From: Planctomycetaceae bacterium
Lineage (GTDB): Bacteria; Planctomycetota; Planctomycetia; Pirellulales; Pirellulaceae
Reading direction: 5' to 3'
Assembly (NCBI GenBank): GCA_003233175.1
Contig: QIKY01000257.1
Span: forward strand, 1 to 60,810
Length of the DNA stretch: 60,810 bases
This document shows positions 8,598 through 17,109 of the stretch, one piece after another. The translations under genes and the position numbers were made by a program. The stretch's first letter is position 1. Each line of letters starts with the position of its first letter. The notes beneath the pieces are model-generated. The model made no database searches. It saw only the letters and a list, made by a program, of their open reading frames with translations, and was not told where the DNA came from.

Positions 8598-10340
8598 ATG
8601 TACAAACAGCTTCGATTATCGCTACTAGCGACTGCTTTCGTAGCTTTTTCCCAGGCTTCGCCGGCATTCAGCCAGCGGGTGGTCGACAACCCGATCGCGT
8701 ATCGGGTGGCGGCGCCGAACCAGCGGCTCGAGATGATCGTCAATACGAGTCGGATTCTCGTCTTCGACCACGCGATTCCGCGGTTGATGGTCAACAACCC
8801 CAGCCTGATTCGGGCCACGCCGCTTTCTGAAAGCGAAATACAACTTTCGGCGCTGACGCCAGGCGTCACGCAAGTGAATTTGTGGGATGAAAACAAGAAG
8901 GTCTACGTGGTTGACGTGATCGTGACGGCCGACGCTCGCGAACTTCAAGAATTGCTTCGCACGGAATTCCCCACGGCCTCCATTCGGGTTCGCCCCCTGG
9001 CCAGCAGTATCGTGCTGAGCGGCTACGTGGCGACCTCGCAAGACGTAGGCCGCGTGGTGAGAATGTCGCAAGATTACTACCCCCAGGTGATCAACAACCT
9101 GAGCGTGGGCGGGGTGCAGCAGGTTTTGTTGCATGTCAAGATTATGGAAGTGTCGCGGACCAAGTTCCGCAACATGGGCTTCGATTTTGGCGCAATTTCT
9201 GGAAACGATTTTGCCGTTTCGAGCGTGAGCGGCATGATTAACATGGCGGCCACGAGCGTGCAAATAGCGACGCAGAAACGCACCGCCTTGCTCGGACCCA
9301 ATGTTGTTCAGGCCTCCGGCGACACTGTTCGCTTCGGCATCATCAACAACAACTCCGGTTTCCTGGGCTTCCTGCAGTTCCTGCGGCGAAACAATTTGTC
9401 GAAGATTCTCGCCGAACCGACTTTGGTCACCGTCAGCGGCCGCCCGGCCAGCTTTAACGTGGGCGGTTCTTTTCCGATCACGGTTCCGCAGAGTCTGGGT
9501 ACGGTTTCGATCGAATATCGTCAGTTCGGCACCCGGGTTGATTTTGTGCCAATCGTGATGGGCAACGGCAGAATACGGCTTGAGGTGCGGCCGCAGGTCA
9601 CGGAGCGAGACGACGCCAACGGCATCAATGGCGTGCCGGCCATTAAGGAGCGTTGGGTTGATACGGCCGTGGAAATGAACGCCGGTCAGACCCTGGCCTT
9701 GGCCGGGTTGATTTCCCGACGCACCGAAACGGTAAACTCCGGAATCCCCTACTTGGCCGACCTGCCCTGGATCGGCGCCGCCTTCCGACGCGTCCAAGAA
9801 ACCGAGAATGAAGTGGAATTGTTGATTATCGTGCGGCCGGAATTTGTCGACGCGATGGATCCTCACGAAGTGCCTCGCCTAGGACCAGGAGAAAACTCGG
9901 CCAGCCCCAACGACGAAGACCTCTACTTCCGCGGTTACATGGAAGTACCCAAATGCGACAACGGCTCCTTGCCTCCCGGCCAAGGCGCGTTCGGCCCCGG
10001 CCCGTCGCCACAGTTTTATGAAGAAGTACAACCGCAGCTTGAACTTCGGTCAGGCGCCAACACCCCGCCGGCGCCAGCGATTCCCCCCCCGGCGCCAGCC
10101 AGCAAACCGCCGGCGAAAGCGACCGGCCAAATTCGCTCGTCGTCGGGATTAAGGCAGCCAGTCTCGTTAATCGCGCCCAAGGCGCTCCGCACAAGCCGGC
10201 TACCCGCTACTGCCCAACACACGCTGCAAAACCCGAATAGTCGCACCTATCAAAAACCGCAATCTTCTTCCCAGGAAGTCGGAGCTTCGCCCGGATTGAT
10301 CGGCCCGCTGGGCTACGACGTGCTACGCTTTAAGAAGTAG
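8598..10340 (+). CDS. cpaC: Flp pilus secretin CpaC/RcpA
   Basis: A 580-residue outer-membrane secretin. It has a signal peptide (LSLLATAFVAFSQASPAFSQ), an N-terminal secretin domain (about 35-115, with VFDHAIPRLMVNNPSLIRAT and VNLWDENKKVYVVDVIVTAD), a BON-like segment (SIVLSGYVATSQDVGRVVRM) and the secretin core. The core contains VLLHVKIMEVSRTKFRNMGF, KILAEPTLVTVSGRPASFNV, GGSFPI and ALAGLISRRTE. After LLIIVRPEFVDAM comes a proline-rich tail of about 150 residues, longer than in proteobacterial CpaC. AAGGAAG precedes the start. Confidence 0.93.
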   Translation: MYKQLRLSLLATAFVAFSQASPAFSQRVVDNPIAYRVAAPNQRLEMIVNTSRILVFDHAIPRLMVNNPSLIRATPLSESEIQLSALTPGVTQVNLWDENKKVYVVDVIVTADARELQELLRTEFPTASIRVRPLASSIVLSGYVATSQDVGRVVRMSQDYYPQVINNLSVGGVQQVLLHVKIMEVSRTKFRNMGFDFGAISGNDFAVSSVSGMINMAATSVQIATQKRTALLGPNVVQASGDTVRFGIINNNSGFLGFLQFLRRNNLSKILAEPTLVTVSGRPASFNVGGSFPITVPQSLGTVSIEYRQFGTRVDFVPIVMGNGRIRLEVRPQVTERDDANGINGVPAIKERWVDTAVEMNAGQTLALAGLISRRTETVNSGIPYLADLPWIGAAFRRVQETENEVELLIIVRPEFVDAMDPHEVPRLGPGENSASPNDEDLYFRGYMEVPKCDNGSLPPGQGAFGPGPSPQFYEEVQPQLELRSGANTPPAPAIPPPAPASKPPAKATGQIRSSSGLRQPVSLIAPKALRTSRLPATAQHTLQNPNSRTYQKPQSSSQEVGASPGLIGPLGYDVLRFKK

Positions 10341-10409
10341 GTGTTGAGTTCCCTTGAGCGAACTCATCGGTGTAGGTGGAACAGTGTCTTTGTCAATGAA
10401 TTGCAATCT

Positions 10410-11648
10410 ATGAGCAACGTTCTTCGTGTAGCTATTGTCGACCCCAACGACTCCAACCGGGAGTCGCTCAAGGCCAAACTCCTCAGCATGGAAATCATCT
10501 GGCTGGAGGCTGAGTGTTCGCGCTATGAGTTTTTCGCCGACGTGATCGGCCAGACGAACCCCGAAATTGGCATCGTTTGCCTCGATTCCGATCCGGAAAA
10601 AGGGCTGGATATCATCCGGAAAATTCGTGAGAGTTCGCAGGAATGCAGTATTCTCGTGATCAGCAGTTCGACCGACGGGCAAACCATTCTCAACGCGATG
10701 CGGGCCGGCGCCAAGGAGTTTCTCAATGCGCCGGTCGATCCTCAAGAGTTGGTCACGGCTTTGGGCCGCATCGGCAATCAGGGTGTGAGCGGCGGCAAGA
10801 CCAAGGGCTGCACGGTGATCGCGGTTGCCGGGTCAACCGGCGGCGTTGGCGCCACGAGTATTGCGGTCAACCTGAGTTGCGCGTACGCGGCGCACAAGCG
10901 AAATTCGGTGTGTTTGATTGACGTCGACCTCTCGCTAGGCGATGCCGACGTGTTTCTCGACACCATTCCCGACTACACCTTGGTCGATGTCACGCAGAAC
11001 GTCTCACGGCTTGATTTCACGCTCCTGAAACGTTCGCTGACCAAGCATTCCTCAGGACTTTATCTGCTGCCGCGGCCGGTGCGTTTGCAAGACGCCTCGC
11101 TGATCGCTCCGGCCGATTTTCAGCGCGTGCTGGGGCTTTTGAAAGCCTCGTTTTCACACATGGTGCTCGATATATCGAAAGCCTACAACGAACTCGACAT
11201 GATCGCCTTGCGCGAGGCCCGCGAGATTTTGCTCGTCACGCAACTCGACCTGCCCTGCTTGCGAAACGTGGTGCGATTGATGATGTCGTTCGAGGAAGAG
11301 GAAGGCCTCAAGGAGAAGGTCAAGATCGTGGTCAATCGGGTGGGCCTCGACAACGGGCAGATCAGCCTGAAGAAGGCGGAGGAAACCATCGGTCGGGAAA
11401 TCTATTGGCAACTTCCCAACGACTACCGCGTGATGGTGGAAGTACGCAATAACGGCGTACCGCTGATTGAACAAGCGCCGCGGTCAAGCATTACGCAATC
11501 GGTCAACGCGCTCGCCGACTCGTTGGATGGAACTCGAAAAGGCGCCGACGCCTCTTCGAAAAAAGCGGGAGTCGGCCGGTGGCTGAGCTTCTGGCCCGGA
11601 AAACAAAAGTCGGCCGAACCCGCCCCCGCCCCCGCCGACGATTCGTAA
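10410..11648 (+). CDS. cpaE: Pilus localisation ATPase TadZ/CpaE
   Basis: 412 residues. Residues 1-115 form an atypical receiver domain (VAIVDPNDSNRESLKAKL, CSILVISSSTDGQ, MRAGAKEFLNAPVDPQEL). Residues 125-380 form a MinD/ParA-like ATPase whose P-loop is degenerate (AVAGSTGGVGATSIAVNLS). LIDVDLSLGDADVFLDT is the next ATPase motif. The TadZ/CpaE role is positioning the Tad machine at the cell pole. The C-terminus is basic/proline-rich. Earlier in-frame starts exist (10341); I chose the start at the beginning of homology. No tadA, tadB or tadC follows. Confidence 0.9.
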   Translation: MSNVLRVAIVDPNDSNRESLKAKLLSMEIIWLEAECSRYEFFADVIGQTNPEIGIVCLDSDPEKGLDIIRKIRESSQECSILVISSSTDGQTILNAMRAGAKEFLNAPVDPQELVTALGRIGNQGVSGGKTKGCTVIAVAGSTGGVGATSIAVNLSCAYAAHKRNSVCLIDVDLSLGDADVFLDTIPDYTLVDVTQNVSRLDFTLLKRSLTKHSSGLYLLPRPVRLQDASLIAPADFQRVLGLLKASFSHMVLDISKAYNELDMIALREAREILLVTQLDLPCLRNVVRLMMSFEEEEGLKEKVKIVVNRVGLDNGQISLKKAEETIGREIYWQLPNDYRVMVEVRNNGVPLIEQAPRSSITQSVNALADSLDGTRKGADASSKKAGVGRWLSFWPGKQKSAEPAPAPADDS

Positions 11649-12337
11649 GCACCGCCCCAAGCACGATTCCGTGTTTTTGGATGCCGGCTCGGGACTGCTG
11701 CAAAGCCGTGGCCGTTCACGGAGTTTGATGGGAACGTTCATTATTACGCTGGCTTGATTTAACAGGAGGGAGCGAAGAGAACGGAGAATCTTGTTGGTTT
11801 CCTTACTTTTCTCTGTTCTCTCCTGTTCCATTCGTGTTATGCGGAGCTAATACGAGCGAGAACGGAGGGTTGCGTTCTTGCGGCCGGTGAAAATCGTGAA
11901 CGGTTACGCAAAGCCGGTATCACCAGCCATCGTCGTCCTCTCCGTCGAACTCATGCTCCGGCGGCGCCAAAGTCGTATTGGAACTGCATCGACTGGCGCC
12001 CGGTCCCGATTCATCAATCGTCTGGGAGGCGAGATGACTGCAACAGGTTGATGTGGGTCTTGACCACGGCTTGCCTTCTAATGTTTTCGCCGCGAATAGC
12101 ATCGGCCGCGTGCTCCGAAGGGACAGGCCGAAGTTTTCTTATCGTTTTACCGATAATAGGCAATATATAGGCCCGCATTATGCGCCGCCTTGGAAAGCGT
12201 GGAGCCATTCGTTTCCGACATGGCCTTTGAGAAGCCCGGCTTTTTCAAAAAGTCGGGCATCTGAGCCGGGAAGTAGTTTTCCACGCTGTCCCACGTTTTC
12301 TTATCCGCTGTTTTTCTTGGTCGACGGAGCAACCACC
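11649..12337. other. Intergenic stretch after cpaE
   Basis: About 690 bases. I see no gene. An imperfect inverted repeat of purine-rich and pyrimidine-rich arms (AACAGGAGGGAGCGAAGAGA near 11760 against TTCTCTGTTCTCTCCTGTT near 11810) may be a terminator for the pilus operon. The plus frame is open from 12053 into the next gene, but its composition is not coding-like and it lacks a ribosome site. Confidence 0.45.
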
Positions 12338-13324
12338 ATGACATTGCGTCATTTTCGTGAAGCCATTATTCGCATGACGTTAGGCTTGGCCATGGTTTCC
12401 ACGGCATTGGCGGTGGAACGCTCGACGAACACCAATCGCGCAGACCAGGCGTTCGTTCCCGGCGCCGGAGTGCTGGTCGAAAGCGTGGGCGACGACTTCG
12501 AAGACCCCGAATGGAAATACATCCCCCATTCACCCAAGAGCACCGAAGATATCGACGAACGGCGACGCGAACCCACCGGCCGCGCTTCCAATGGACGTTG
12601 GTACGAAGGCGTGATGCGCGGCCAGCCCGATATCGTGAAACGCGTTGCCACGCCCGCCGGCGGACTGCCCGAAAGCGAAGGCGCGTTGCTATTGCGCAGC
12701 CTCTACACCGGCCTTCCGGGGCGGCCCAGCCGCAAAATGCATCAAGACGATTTCATCTGTAACGTGCATTCGCGGCTGCGGCGAACCATTCCCGTCGGCC
12801 GCATGCCGAGCTGTGTCACGCGTGTGTACCTGCCGCCGATCGAACAATGGGAGCGGCGCTCCGGCTCGCAGTTCGCCTTCCGCGCCGAAGTGGAAACGAC
12901 CGCCGTGAAGAAGAAAAAGAAGTCGGGCTTCTTTGGGTTTTCCAGCAGCAAGCCGACCAACGAACTCTACTGGCCGGGCATGTTCATCGAATTGCAGGCC
13001 AAAAGAAACGGCCAGCCTGAAGATGCCGCATTCCTGCTGATTCGCTCGAATAATCGCGGCGGCGATTTTCGCGGCATGGCCATCGAACAAACCGGCTGGT
13101 GGACGCTCGGCATGTCGTTCTCGCCCAACGGCATGATTCACTATTACGCCAAGCCCGGTGTGGAAGATCTGACCGAAGACGACCTAATCGCCTCACAGTT
13201 CCCTTACGGCTACCGTTGCGAACGCTTCCGCACGTTTTTCTACAACGTCGTCAACAGCGACAACGGCAGGACTTGGTCCACCGCCTGGATCATCGACGAT
13301 CCTCACGTGTACCTGGCGCGATAA
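12338..13324 (+). CDS. Lineage-specific secreted protein, unknown function
   Basis: 328 residues from the ATG, starting with a weak signal peptide (IIRMTLGLAMVSTALAVE). I do not recognise a named family. The body is rich in Arg, Trp and Tyr and looks like a beta-rich domain (YWPGMFIELQAKRNGQ, WSTAWIIDDPHVYL). A lysine tract with a Gly/Phe/Ser-rich linker (about residues 186-205, VKKKKKSGFFGFSSSKPTNE) interrupts it as an exposed loop. The DNA of this loop and the preceding strand (12842-12964) is duplicated at 14322-14456. Confidence 0.65.
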   Translation: MTLRHFREAIIRMTLGLAMVSTALAVERSTNTNRADQAFVPGAGVLVESVGDDFEDPEWKYIPHSPKSTEDIDERRREPTGRASNGRWYEGVMRGQPDIVKRVATPAGGLPESEGALLLRSLYTGLPGRPSRKMHQDDFICNVHSRLRRTIPVGRMPSCVTRVYLPPIEQWERRSGSQFAFRAEVETTAVKKKKKSGFFGFSSSKPTNELYWPGMFIELQAKRNGQPEDAAFLLIRSNNRGGDFRGMAIEQTGWWTLGMSFSPNGMIHYYAKPGVEDLTEDDLIASQFPYGYRCERFRTFFYNVVNSDNGRTWSTAWIIDDPHVYLAR

Positions 13325-13714
13325 TCTTGGCCGAGGGACGCGGTGAAATTCGCGGTAACTCGCGTCGTGACAATAATTTGACATCCTCGCGGTGCGCGTT
13401 ATCCTCAAGCCATTCAATTGACGAAATCACGAGTTAGTACCTGTAGAACTATTCCATACATAGGGTGTTATGGAATTCTCATCAAGCCGGAGGCTTGGCA
13501 GCCATTAGCCGGTGGCTGAGCGACGCCAGCGGTTGCCGGCGCAGTAATCGCGATGCATCCCGGCGGGATGCCAGACGGAGCGGTCTGGGAAACGCCTCAA
13601 ACCAACGTCGTCATACGCACCGCCACACAGTCATGCGCATAATGCGTGAAAACAAGCATGCCGCCCGAGCTTGATTTTGTCATGCGCCGACAGCCTCCAA
13701 ACTATCCAAATTAA
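13325..13714. other. Intergenic stretch with a dispersed repeat
   Basis: About 390 bases with no gene seen. Bases 13501-13572 (AGCCGGTGG followed by GCATCCCGGCGGGATGCC) belong to the same dispersed repeat family as 56197-56262. Confidence 0.5.
13501..13572 (+). repeat. Dispersed GCCATTAGCCGGTGG repeat, copy 1
   Basis: Begins GCCATTAGCCGGTGG and ends with the palindrome GCATCCCGGCGGGATGCC. A second copy with the same order of words is at 56197-56262, where it abuts a truncated nuclease gene. It looks like a REP-type element. Confidence 0.65.
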
Positions 13715-14323
13715 ATGGATCTGCCAGACGGCTGCACATACTTAATCGTCAACAACGAATGCCGCATTGAGCACAGGCGAAGTGGCATGGGGTGTCTGAA
13801 TGCGTTTTTGGGAGTCTGGTTGTCGATCTGGACTGTTGCCGTTGGCGGCTTGATTCACGGATACTTCCATGGTGGAAAAATGGACGATGGCGCCCCAATG
13901 CCGCTCTGGTTTGTAATGGCGTTTGTCATCCCTTGGCTCTTCGTTGCCTTGATGCTTTTATACTCCAAGTTCGCCCGCAAGACGTTTCGACTTACCAGCG
14001 ATGCCTTGCATATCGAAACTCGCCTACTTGGCGCATCCTGGGCGCTCATGTTGCCGCGCGACACCATCACGCGGGTCAAGCAAGTAAAGGATGGCGGCGA
14101 AGGCGACGACAGCTTTCCAAGCTGGGGGCTGGAACTAAAGTCTGCGGCTCGTATTGAACGGCCAATGCAACGCCTATCGCTGCTCAATAACTTTGGCCGC
14201 AATGTTCGTTTTCGATCGGTATTGTCACGACTGCCCTACGATCACAGTGCATGGCTTGGTAATATCATCGCTCAATGGGCGGGAGTTGAGTTAGAACTCT
14301 GCCAGGACCCCACAGCAGAATGA
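13715..14323 (+). CDS. Membrane protein with PH-like domain, unknown function
   Basis: 202 residues. Two hydrophobic helices (AFLGVWLSIWTVAVGGLI about 30-47, and LWFVMAFVIPWLFVALML about 65-83) are followed by a soluble region that starts FRLTSDALHIETRLLGASW. This has the look of a PH-like or bPH2 membrane-associated domain (two TM helices, then beta strands). Codon use is less GC-biased than in the neighbouring housekeeping genes, which suggests acquired DNA. No partner is evident. Confidence 0.6.
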   Translation: MDLPDGCTYLIVNNECRIEHRRSGMGCLNAFLGVWLSIWTVAVGGLIHGYFHGGKMDDGAPMPLWFVMAFVIPWLFVALMLLYSKFARKTFRLTSDALHIETRLLGASWALMLPRDTITRVKQVKDGGEGDDSFPSWGLELKSAARIERPMQRLSLLNNFGRNVRFRSVLSRLPYDHSAWLGNIIAQWAGVELELCQDPTAE

Positions 14324-14456
14324 ACAGTGGGAGCGACGCTCCGGCTCGCAGTTCGCCTTCCGCGCCGAATTGGAAACGACCGCCGTGAAGAAGAAAAAGA
14401 AAAAGAAAAAGAAGTCTGGCTCGTTTGGGTTTTCCAGCAGCAAGCCGACCAACGAA
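14322..14456 (+). repeat. Segment duplicated from 12842-12964
   Basis: The 135 bases match 12842-12964 (123 bases) almost exactly. The difference in length is 12 extra bases in the AAGAAA tract, giving nine lysines here against five in the source. The match begins GAACA(G/A)TGGGAGCG and ends CAAGCCGACCAACGAA. The copy is in frame with the ankyrin gene that follows. Confidence 0.93.
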
Positions 14457-14957
14457 ATCATTGGCAAGTTCATCGACGCCAGCGTTAACGACCACGTTGA
14501 GGCCAAGCGACTATTAAACGCGAACCCCGAATTGAGGAACGCAAACTGGCTAGGTGATGAGCATCTCTTGAATTTTCTCGTGGTCGAAAATCATATTAAG
14601 GGCGTCAAGTTCTGTCTCGAAAACGGATTTGACGCGAAGCAACCCGATGGAGAACTCGGAGATACGCCGTTACACTCCGCCTGCAGATTGAATTATCCTG
14701 AAGTTGCCAAACTGCTGCTGGAATTCGGGGCCAACCCCAACGCGATATCGGATATTTACGACACGCCAATTCATTGCTGTGTTGGCGATGGAAATGCAAA
14801 CATGATTGATCTGCTCATCACCCATGGCGCCGACCCGTACTACAAAACTGAATTGGGTAAAACGGTGTTCGACAACTGGCCAAATGACGCAGAAAAACAA
14901 TCCAGGCTCACGGAGGTTCTGCACAAACACAACGTCCACCGCAAGGCGACGAAATAA
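14370..14957 (+). CDS. Ankyrin-repeat protein with chimeric N-terminus
   Basis: The ankyrin part begins after residue 29 (IIGKFIDASVNDHVEAKRLL). Ankyrin repeats follow (GDTPLHSACRLNYPEVAKLL, DTPIHCCVGDGNANMIDLL, HGADPYYKTELG), a likely protein-binding solenoid. The preceding residues come from the duplicated loop of the gene at 12338 and contain nine consecutive lysines. The only in-frame start is TTG 14370, inside the duplication, so the native 5' end appears to have been replaced. It may be a pseudogene or a functioning fusion. Confidence 0.65.
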   Translation: METTAVKKKKKKKKKSGSFGFSSSKPTNEIIGKFIDASVNDHVEAKRLLNANPELRNANWLGDEHLLNFLVVENHIKGVKFCLENGFDAKQPDGELGDTPLHSACRLNYPEVAKLLLEFGANPNAISDIYDTPIHCCVGDGNANMIDLLITHGADPYYKTELGKTVFDNWPNDAEKQSRLTEVLHKHNVHRKATK

Positions 14958-14962
14958 CGGTG

Positions 14963-15208
14963 ATGCACGGAAGTTGCCGGCGTCGTCCGTTATTCGACTT
15001 GCCCCTTTCTGACCAATTACAACTCGTCGAGGACCGGGATCACATTGGCGATTCCAAGGAGTCTTTGCCGGTCCCCGATTGGCGGAAGAAGGAACTGGAT
15101 CGCCACAAACACAACTTTGAGGCCAACCCAGGCTCCGGAATCGATTGGGAAGCCGCCAAGAATCAGATTCGACGCCGATACGATTACGGTTTACGCAATC
15201 TTCCATAG
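14963..15208 (+). CDS. RelB-like addiction-module antitoxin (possibly degenerate)
   Basis: 81 residues with the signature of the small RelB-type addiction-module family: LPLSDQLQLVED near residue 18 and DSKESLPVPDWRKKELDRH near residue 30, followed by NPGSGIDWEAAKNQI. The normal N-terminus of the family is missing, and the usual 'EDLWDxIG' segment is shortened to EDRDHIG. No toxin gene follows. It is probably an orphan or a decaying antitoxin carried with the accessory genes. Confidence 0.55.
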   Translation: MHGSCRRRPLFDLPLSDQLQLVEDRDHIGDSKESLPVPDWRKKELDRHKHNFEANPGSGIDWEAAKNQIRRRYDYGLRNLP

Positions 15209-15243
15209 CGCACAAAACCCACGAAAGTGGCGAGAACGCCTGT

Positions 15244-15343
15244 CGTGAACCCAACGCGGCAATGAACAATTCGTTGGGGCGAACGGCGGTTGTGTTTTGT
15301 GGTGAGGCAACGCCATACGCTCCGCTGCAACGCCTTGTTATAC
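15244..15343 (-). repeat. attC-like site 1 (ankyrin cassette)
   Basis: About 100 bases between GTGAACCCAACGCGGC and CAACGCCTTGTTATAC, with the AAC and GTTA ends expected of an attC site. It touches the 3' end of the minus-strand ankyrin gene, the canonical position for a cassette recombination site. Confidence 0.55.
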
Positions 15344-15983
15344 CACACTGTTTCCGGATGAATGCTCCAGAAGTATGTCGATGATGTTTCTCGTTCTTTG
15401 GTGCCAGCTTGCCCAAGCCAAAGGCGAGTCTCCGTTCACATCCAGAATTCGGTTGGCGCCAGCATGAAGCAACACCTTGATCGTTTCGATTGACGCAAAT
15501 GCCGCGGCGCGGTGAAGCGGGGTTTCGCCGCGTGTTCGAGCTTCTCGCCAAAAGTTGTAGGAAATGACACCGGGCTGCGTTTTCGCGTTGACGTCCGCGC
15601 CGTGGTCGATAAGCAGTTGCACGAGTTCGGTGCAGTTGTCAGCGCCGTCACCAGCAAGGGCGTGATGGAGTGGTGTTTCAAGGGATTCATCGCGACCACG
15701 ATCCGCCTTCGCACCGTGTTTGAGCAGCAAGCGAACGCAGTCGAGTTGATTCACGTAGGCGAGACCAGCAAGAACCGACGATCCGTTTTCATTGTATTGA
15801 GCGTTCGGATTAGCGCCGTTGGACAGGAGATAATCAACCATCGGTGGATGAAACGAAAGGAGCGCGCCAGCACCATTTGCGTCGGGTGCGTTGATGTCAG
15901 CACCCGCGTCGATCAAGGACCGAACGGTATCGATGTCGCCGGCAGACGCCGCATGAAACAGGTTTGGGGGGAGGCGATGTCAT
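15338..15983 (-). pseudogene. Ankyrin-repeat protein, frameshifted near its start
   Basis: Ankyrin solenoid of five or six repeats (IDAGADINAPDANGAGALL, ETPLHHALAGDGADNCTELV, GETPLHRAAAFASIETIKVL, GDSPLAWASWH). The open frame as sequenced starts only at 15916, in the middle of the first repeat. Upstream, ATG 15983 opens MTSPPP, and the residues NLFHAASAGDIDTVRSL precede the repeat in a different frame. The two join perfectly if the run of six G (15966-15971) had five. The gene is therefore frameshifted, mis-sequenced or phase-variable. It lies in the attC-like array and its 3' end overlaps attC-like site 1. Confidence 0.75.
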
Positions 15984-16009
15984 TTGTGATTGCGTCGGCG
16001 GTTTAGTGG

Positions 16010-16099
16010 CATAACGTTGAGCGTAACCGGGCGGCGACGAACGACTTTGATTTCAAAAAGCCGCGCGGCCCACTGCTCCGTGTGCATCGATTTGTTAGC
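16010..16099 (-). repeat. attC-like site 2
   Basis: Starts TAACGTTGAGCGTAACCGGG and ends CATCGATTTGTTAG on the plus strand, 90 bases. It is closely related to the site at 17629-17718 and overlaps the 3' end of the 210-residue gene. Confidence 0.75.
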
Positions 16100-16727
16100 C
16101 ATCTTCGTTGGACTCAAGCGATACCAACACAGCAAGGTTCACCACTACTGGTTGAGACTGAGCGATTTCAGAAGTCACCGGTTCTTTTGATACTTCAACA
16201 CGGGTTAGCCCTTGTTGTATCAGTCGATGTAGTACCTTGCGACGTCCAAACGTTGTCCACGCCTTCATGTATGCAAGCTTGTCTTCCGTACTTGCCTTCG
16301 GGAATTCCTTACGGATGAAGATTAGACGGTCTTCGTCGAACTGTTGATCTTTTGCAAGTAATTCGCGGTATCCCAATGCCGCCGCACCAAGTGCCGTTAC
16401 CCATGTCAATATGGGGTCAAGTTGCCCGAGAAATTCATGGATACCAGAGCCGCGACGTACACCATGAAGGAATATTGGCGCGGATGAATCGTATTTCCGT
16501 TGCGGGAAACACTCCAACTTGACATCGTGAAATGTGCCTTTGACGGTTTTGTAGATCGCCTCGTGATCGAACAGAGGCAAACGTGCGAGCGGTGAATCGA
16601 ATGTGAGTCGAAGCAGATAGAGTTCGCTGTTCGAGACTTTGTCGATGTAGTCGCGACCGTCATCGAAGTCTCGCCAGATTGCATCAAGGTCGATACCCTT
16701 GCCCATCCAATACTGTTCGACGCTCAT
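16095..16727 (-). CDS. Cassette-borne hypothetical protein
   Basis: 210 residues, no family recognised. The N-terminal half is beta-rich and acidic (IDLDAIWRDFDDGRDYIDKV, LYLLRLTFDSPLARLP). A weakly hydrophobic stretch at about residues 100-122 (LDPILTWVTALGAAALGYREL) could be a membrane-associated helix. The C-terminal part is charged. It is one of four consecutive minus-strand genes each ending at an attC-like site, so it is best viewed as a gene-cassette product. Confidence 0.65.
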   Translation of the reverse strand: MSVEQYWMGKGIDLDAIWRDFDDGRDYIDKVSNSELYLLRLTFDSPLARLPLFDHEAIYKTVKGTFHDVKLECFPQRKYDSSAPIFLHGVRRGSGIHEFLGQLDPILTWVTALGAAALGYRELLAKDQQFDEDRLIFIRKEFPKASTEDKLAYMKAWTTFGRRKVLHRLIQQGLTRVEVSKEPVTSEIAQSQPVVVNLAVLVSLESNEDG

Positions 16728-16763
16728 ATTTCCTCTTGATGGCTAACGTCCGAGGTCACCGAG

Positions 16764-16910
16764 CAACGTAGGGTCCGCTGTGCGGACCGCTTCTTCTCAT
16801 TGGGCGACTTCGGCTAATTCATTTCAACACGGTAAACATGGTTTGCAACGCCGAAGGGCAACCCTCGGTCCGCACAGTAACCCCCGGTCCGCATAGCGGA
16901 CCCTACGTCG
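16764..16910. repeat. TAGGGTCCGC palindromic repeat
   Basis: ACGTAGGGTCCGCTGTGCGG near 16765 is mirrored by CCGCATAGCGGACCCTACGT at about 16889-16908, with a related GGTCCGCACAG word between. It is inserted between the 210-residue gene and the attC-like site at 16966 and probably interrupts an older attC (TAACGTCCGAGGTCACCG at 16744). Confidence 0.7.
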
Positions 16911-16965
16911 CTTCGCGTGGTGAATCGATCAGAGTTTCGTACGGGTTGGTCATGACGGTAGGATG

Positions 16966-17099
16966 GCGAACGTTTGAGGTAACCGGGTTGGCGGGCCAGC
17001 GGAGTTGACGTTGCCAAACCGTGAATTGTAGTCGAAGGAAACGAGTTTGAAAAACTGGACGATGAGCCATGAGCCAACTCCGGTTCACCGATTTGTTAA
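16966..17099 (-). repeat. attC-like site 3
   Basis: Starts GCGAACGTTTGAGGTAACCG and ends GGTTCACCGATTTGTTAAC, 134 bases. The ends match the other sites in this array. It lies 10 bases from the 3' end of the next minus-strand gene. Confidence 0.7.
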
Positions 17100-17109
17100 C
17101 GGGCGCCCA

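Noticed and set aside
7397..8896. A 499-residue open frame on the minus strand opposite cpaB
   Set aside because: It is antisense to a well-supported gene, has no recognisable domain and no ribosome site; such frames arise from GC-rich codon bias.
8625..9866. A 413-residue minus-strand open frame opposite the secretin gene
   Set aside because: Histidine- and arginine-rich shadow of cpaC without protein character.
12053..12337. N-terminal extension of the secreted protein at 12338
   Set aside because: The added residues are not coding-like, the proposed TTG has no ribosome site, and a signal peptide starts at the downstream ATG.
14955..14993. attC site after the chimeric ankyrin gene (TAACGG...CCGTTA)
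   Set aside because: At about 38 bases it is shorter than any attC I know and lacks inner boxes; it may be a remnant but is not supported as a site.
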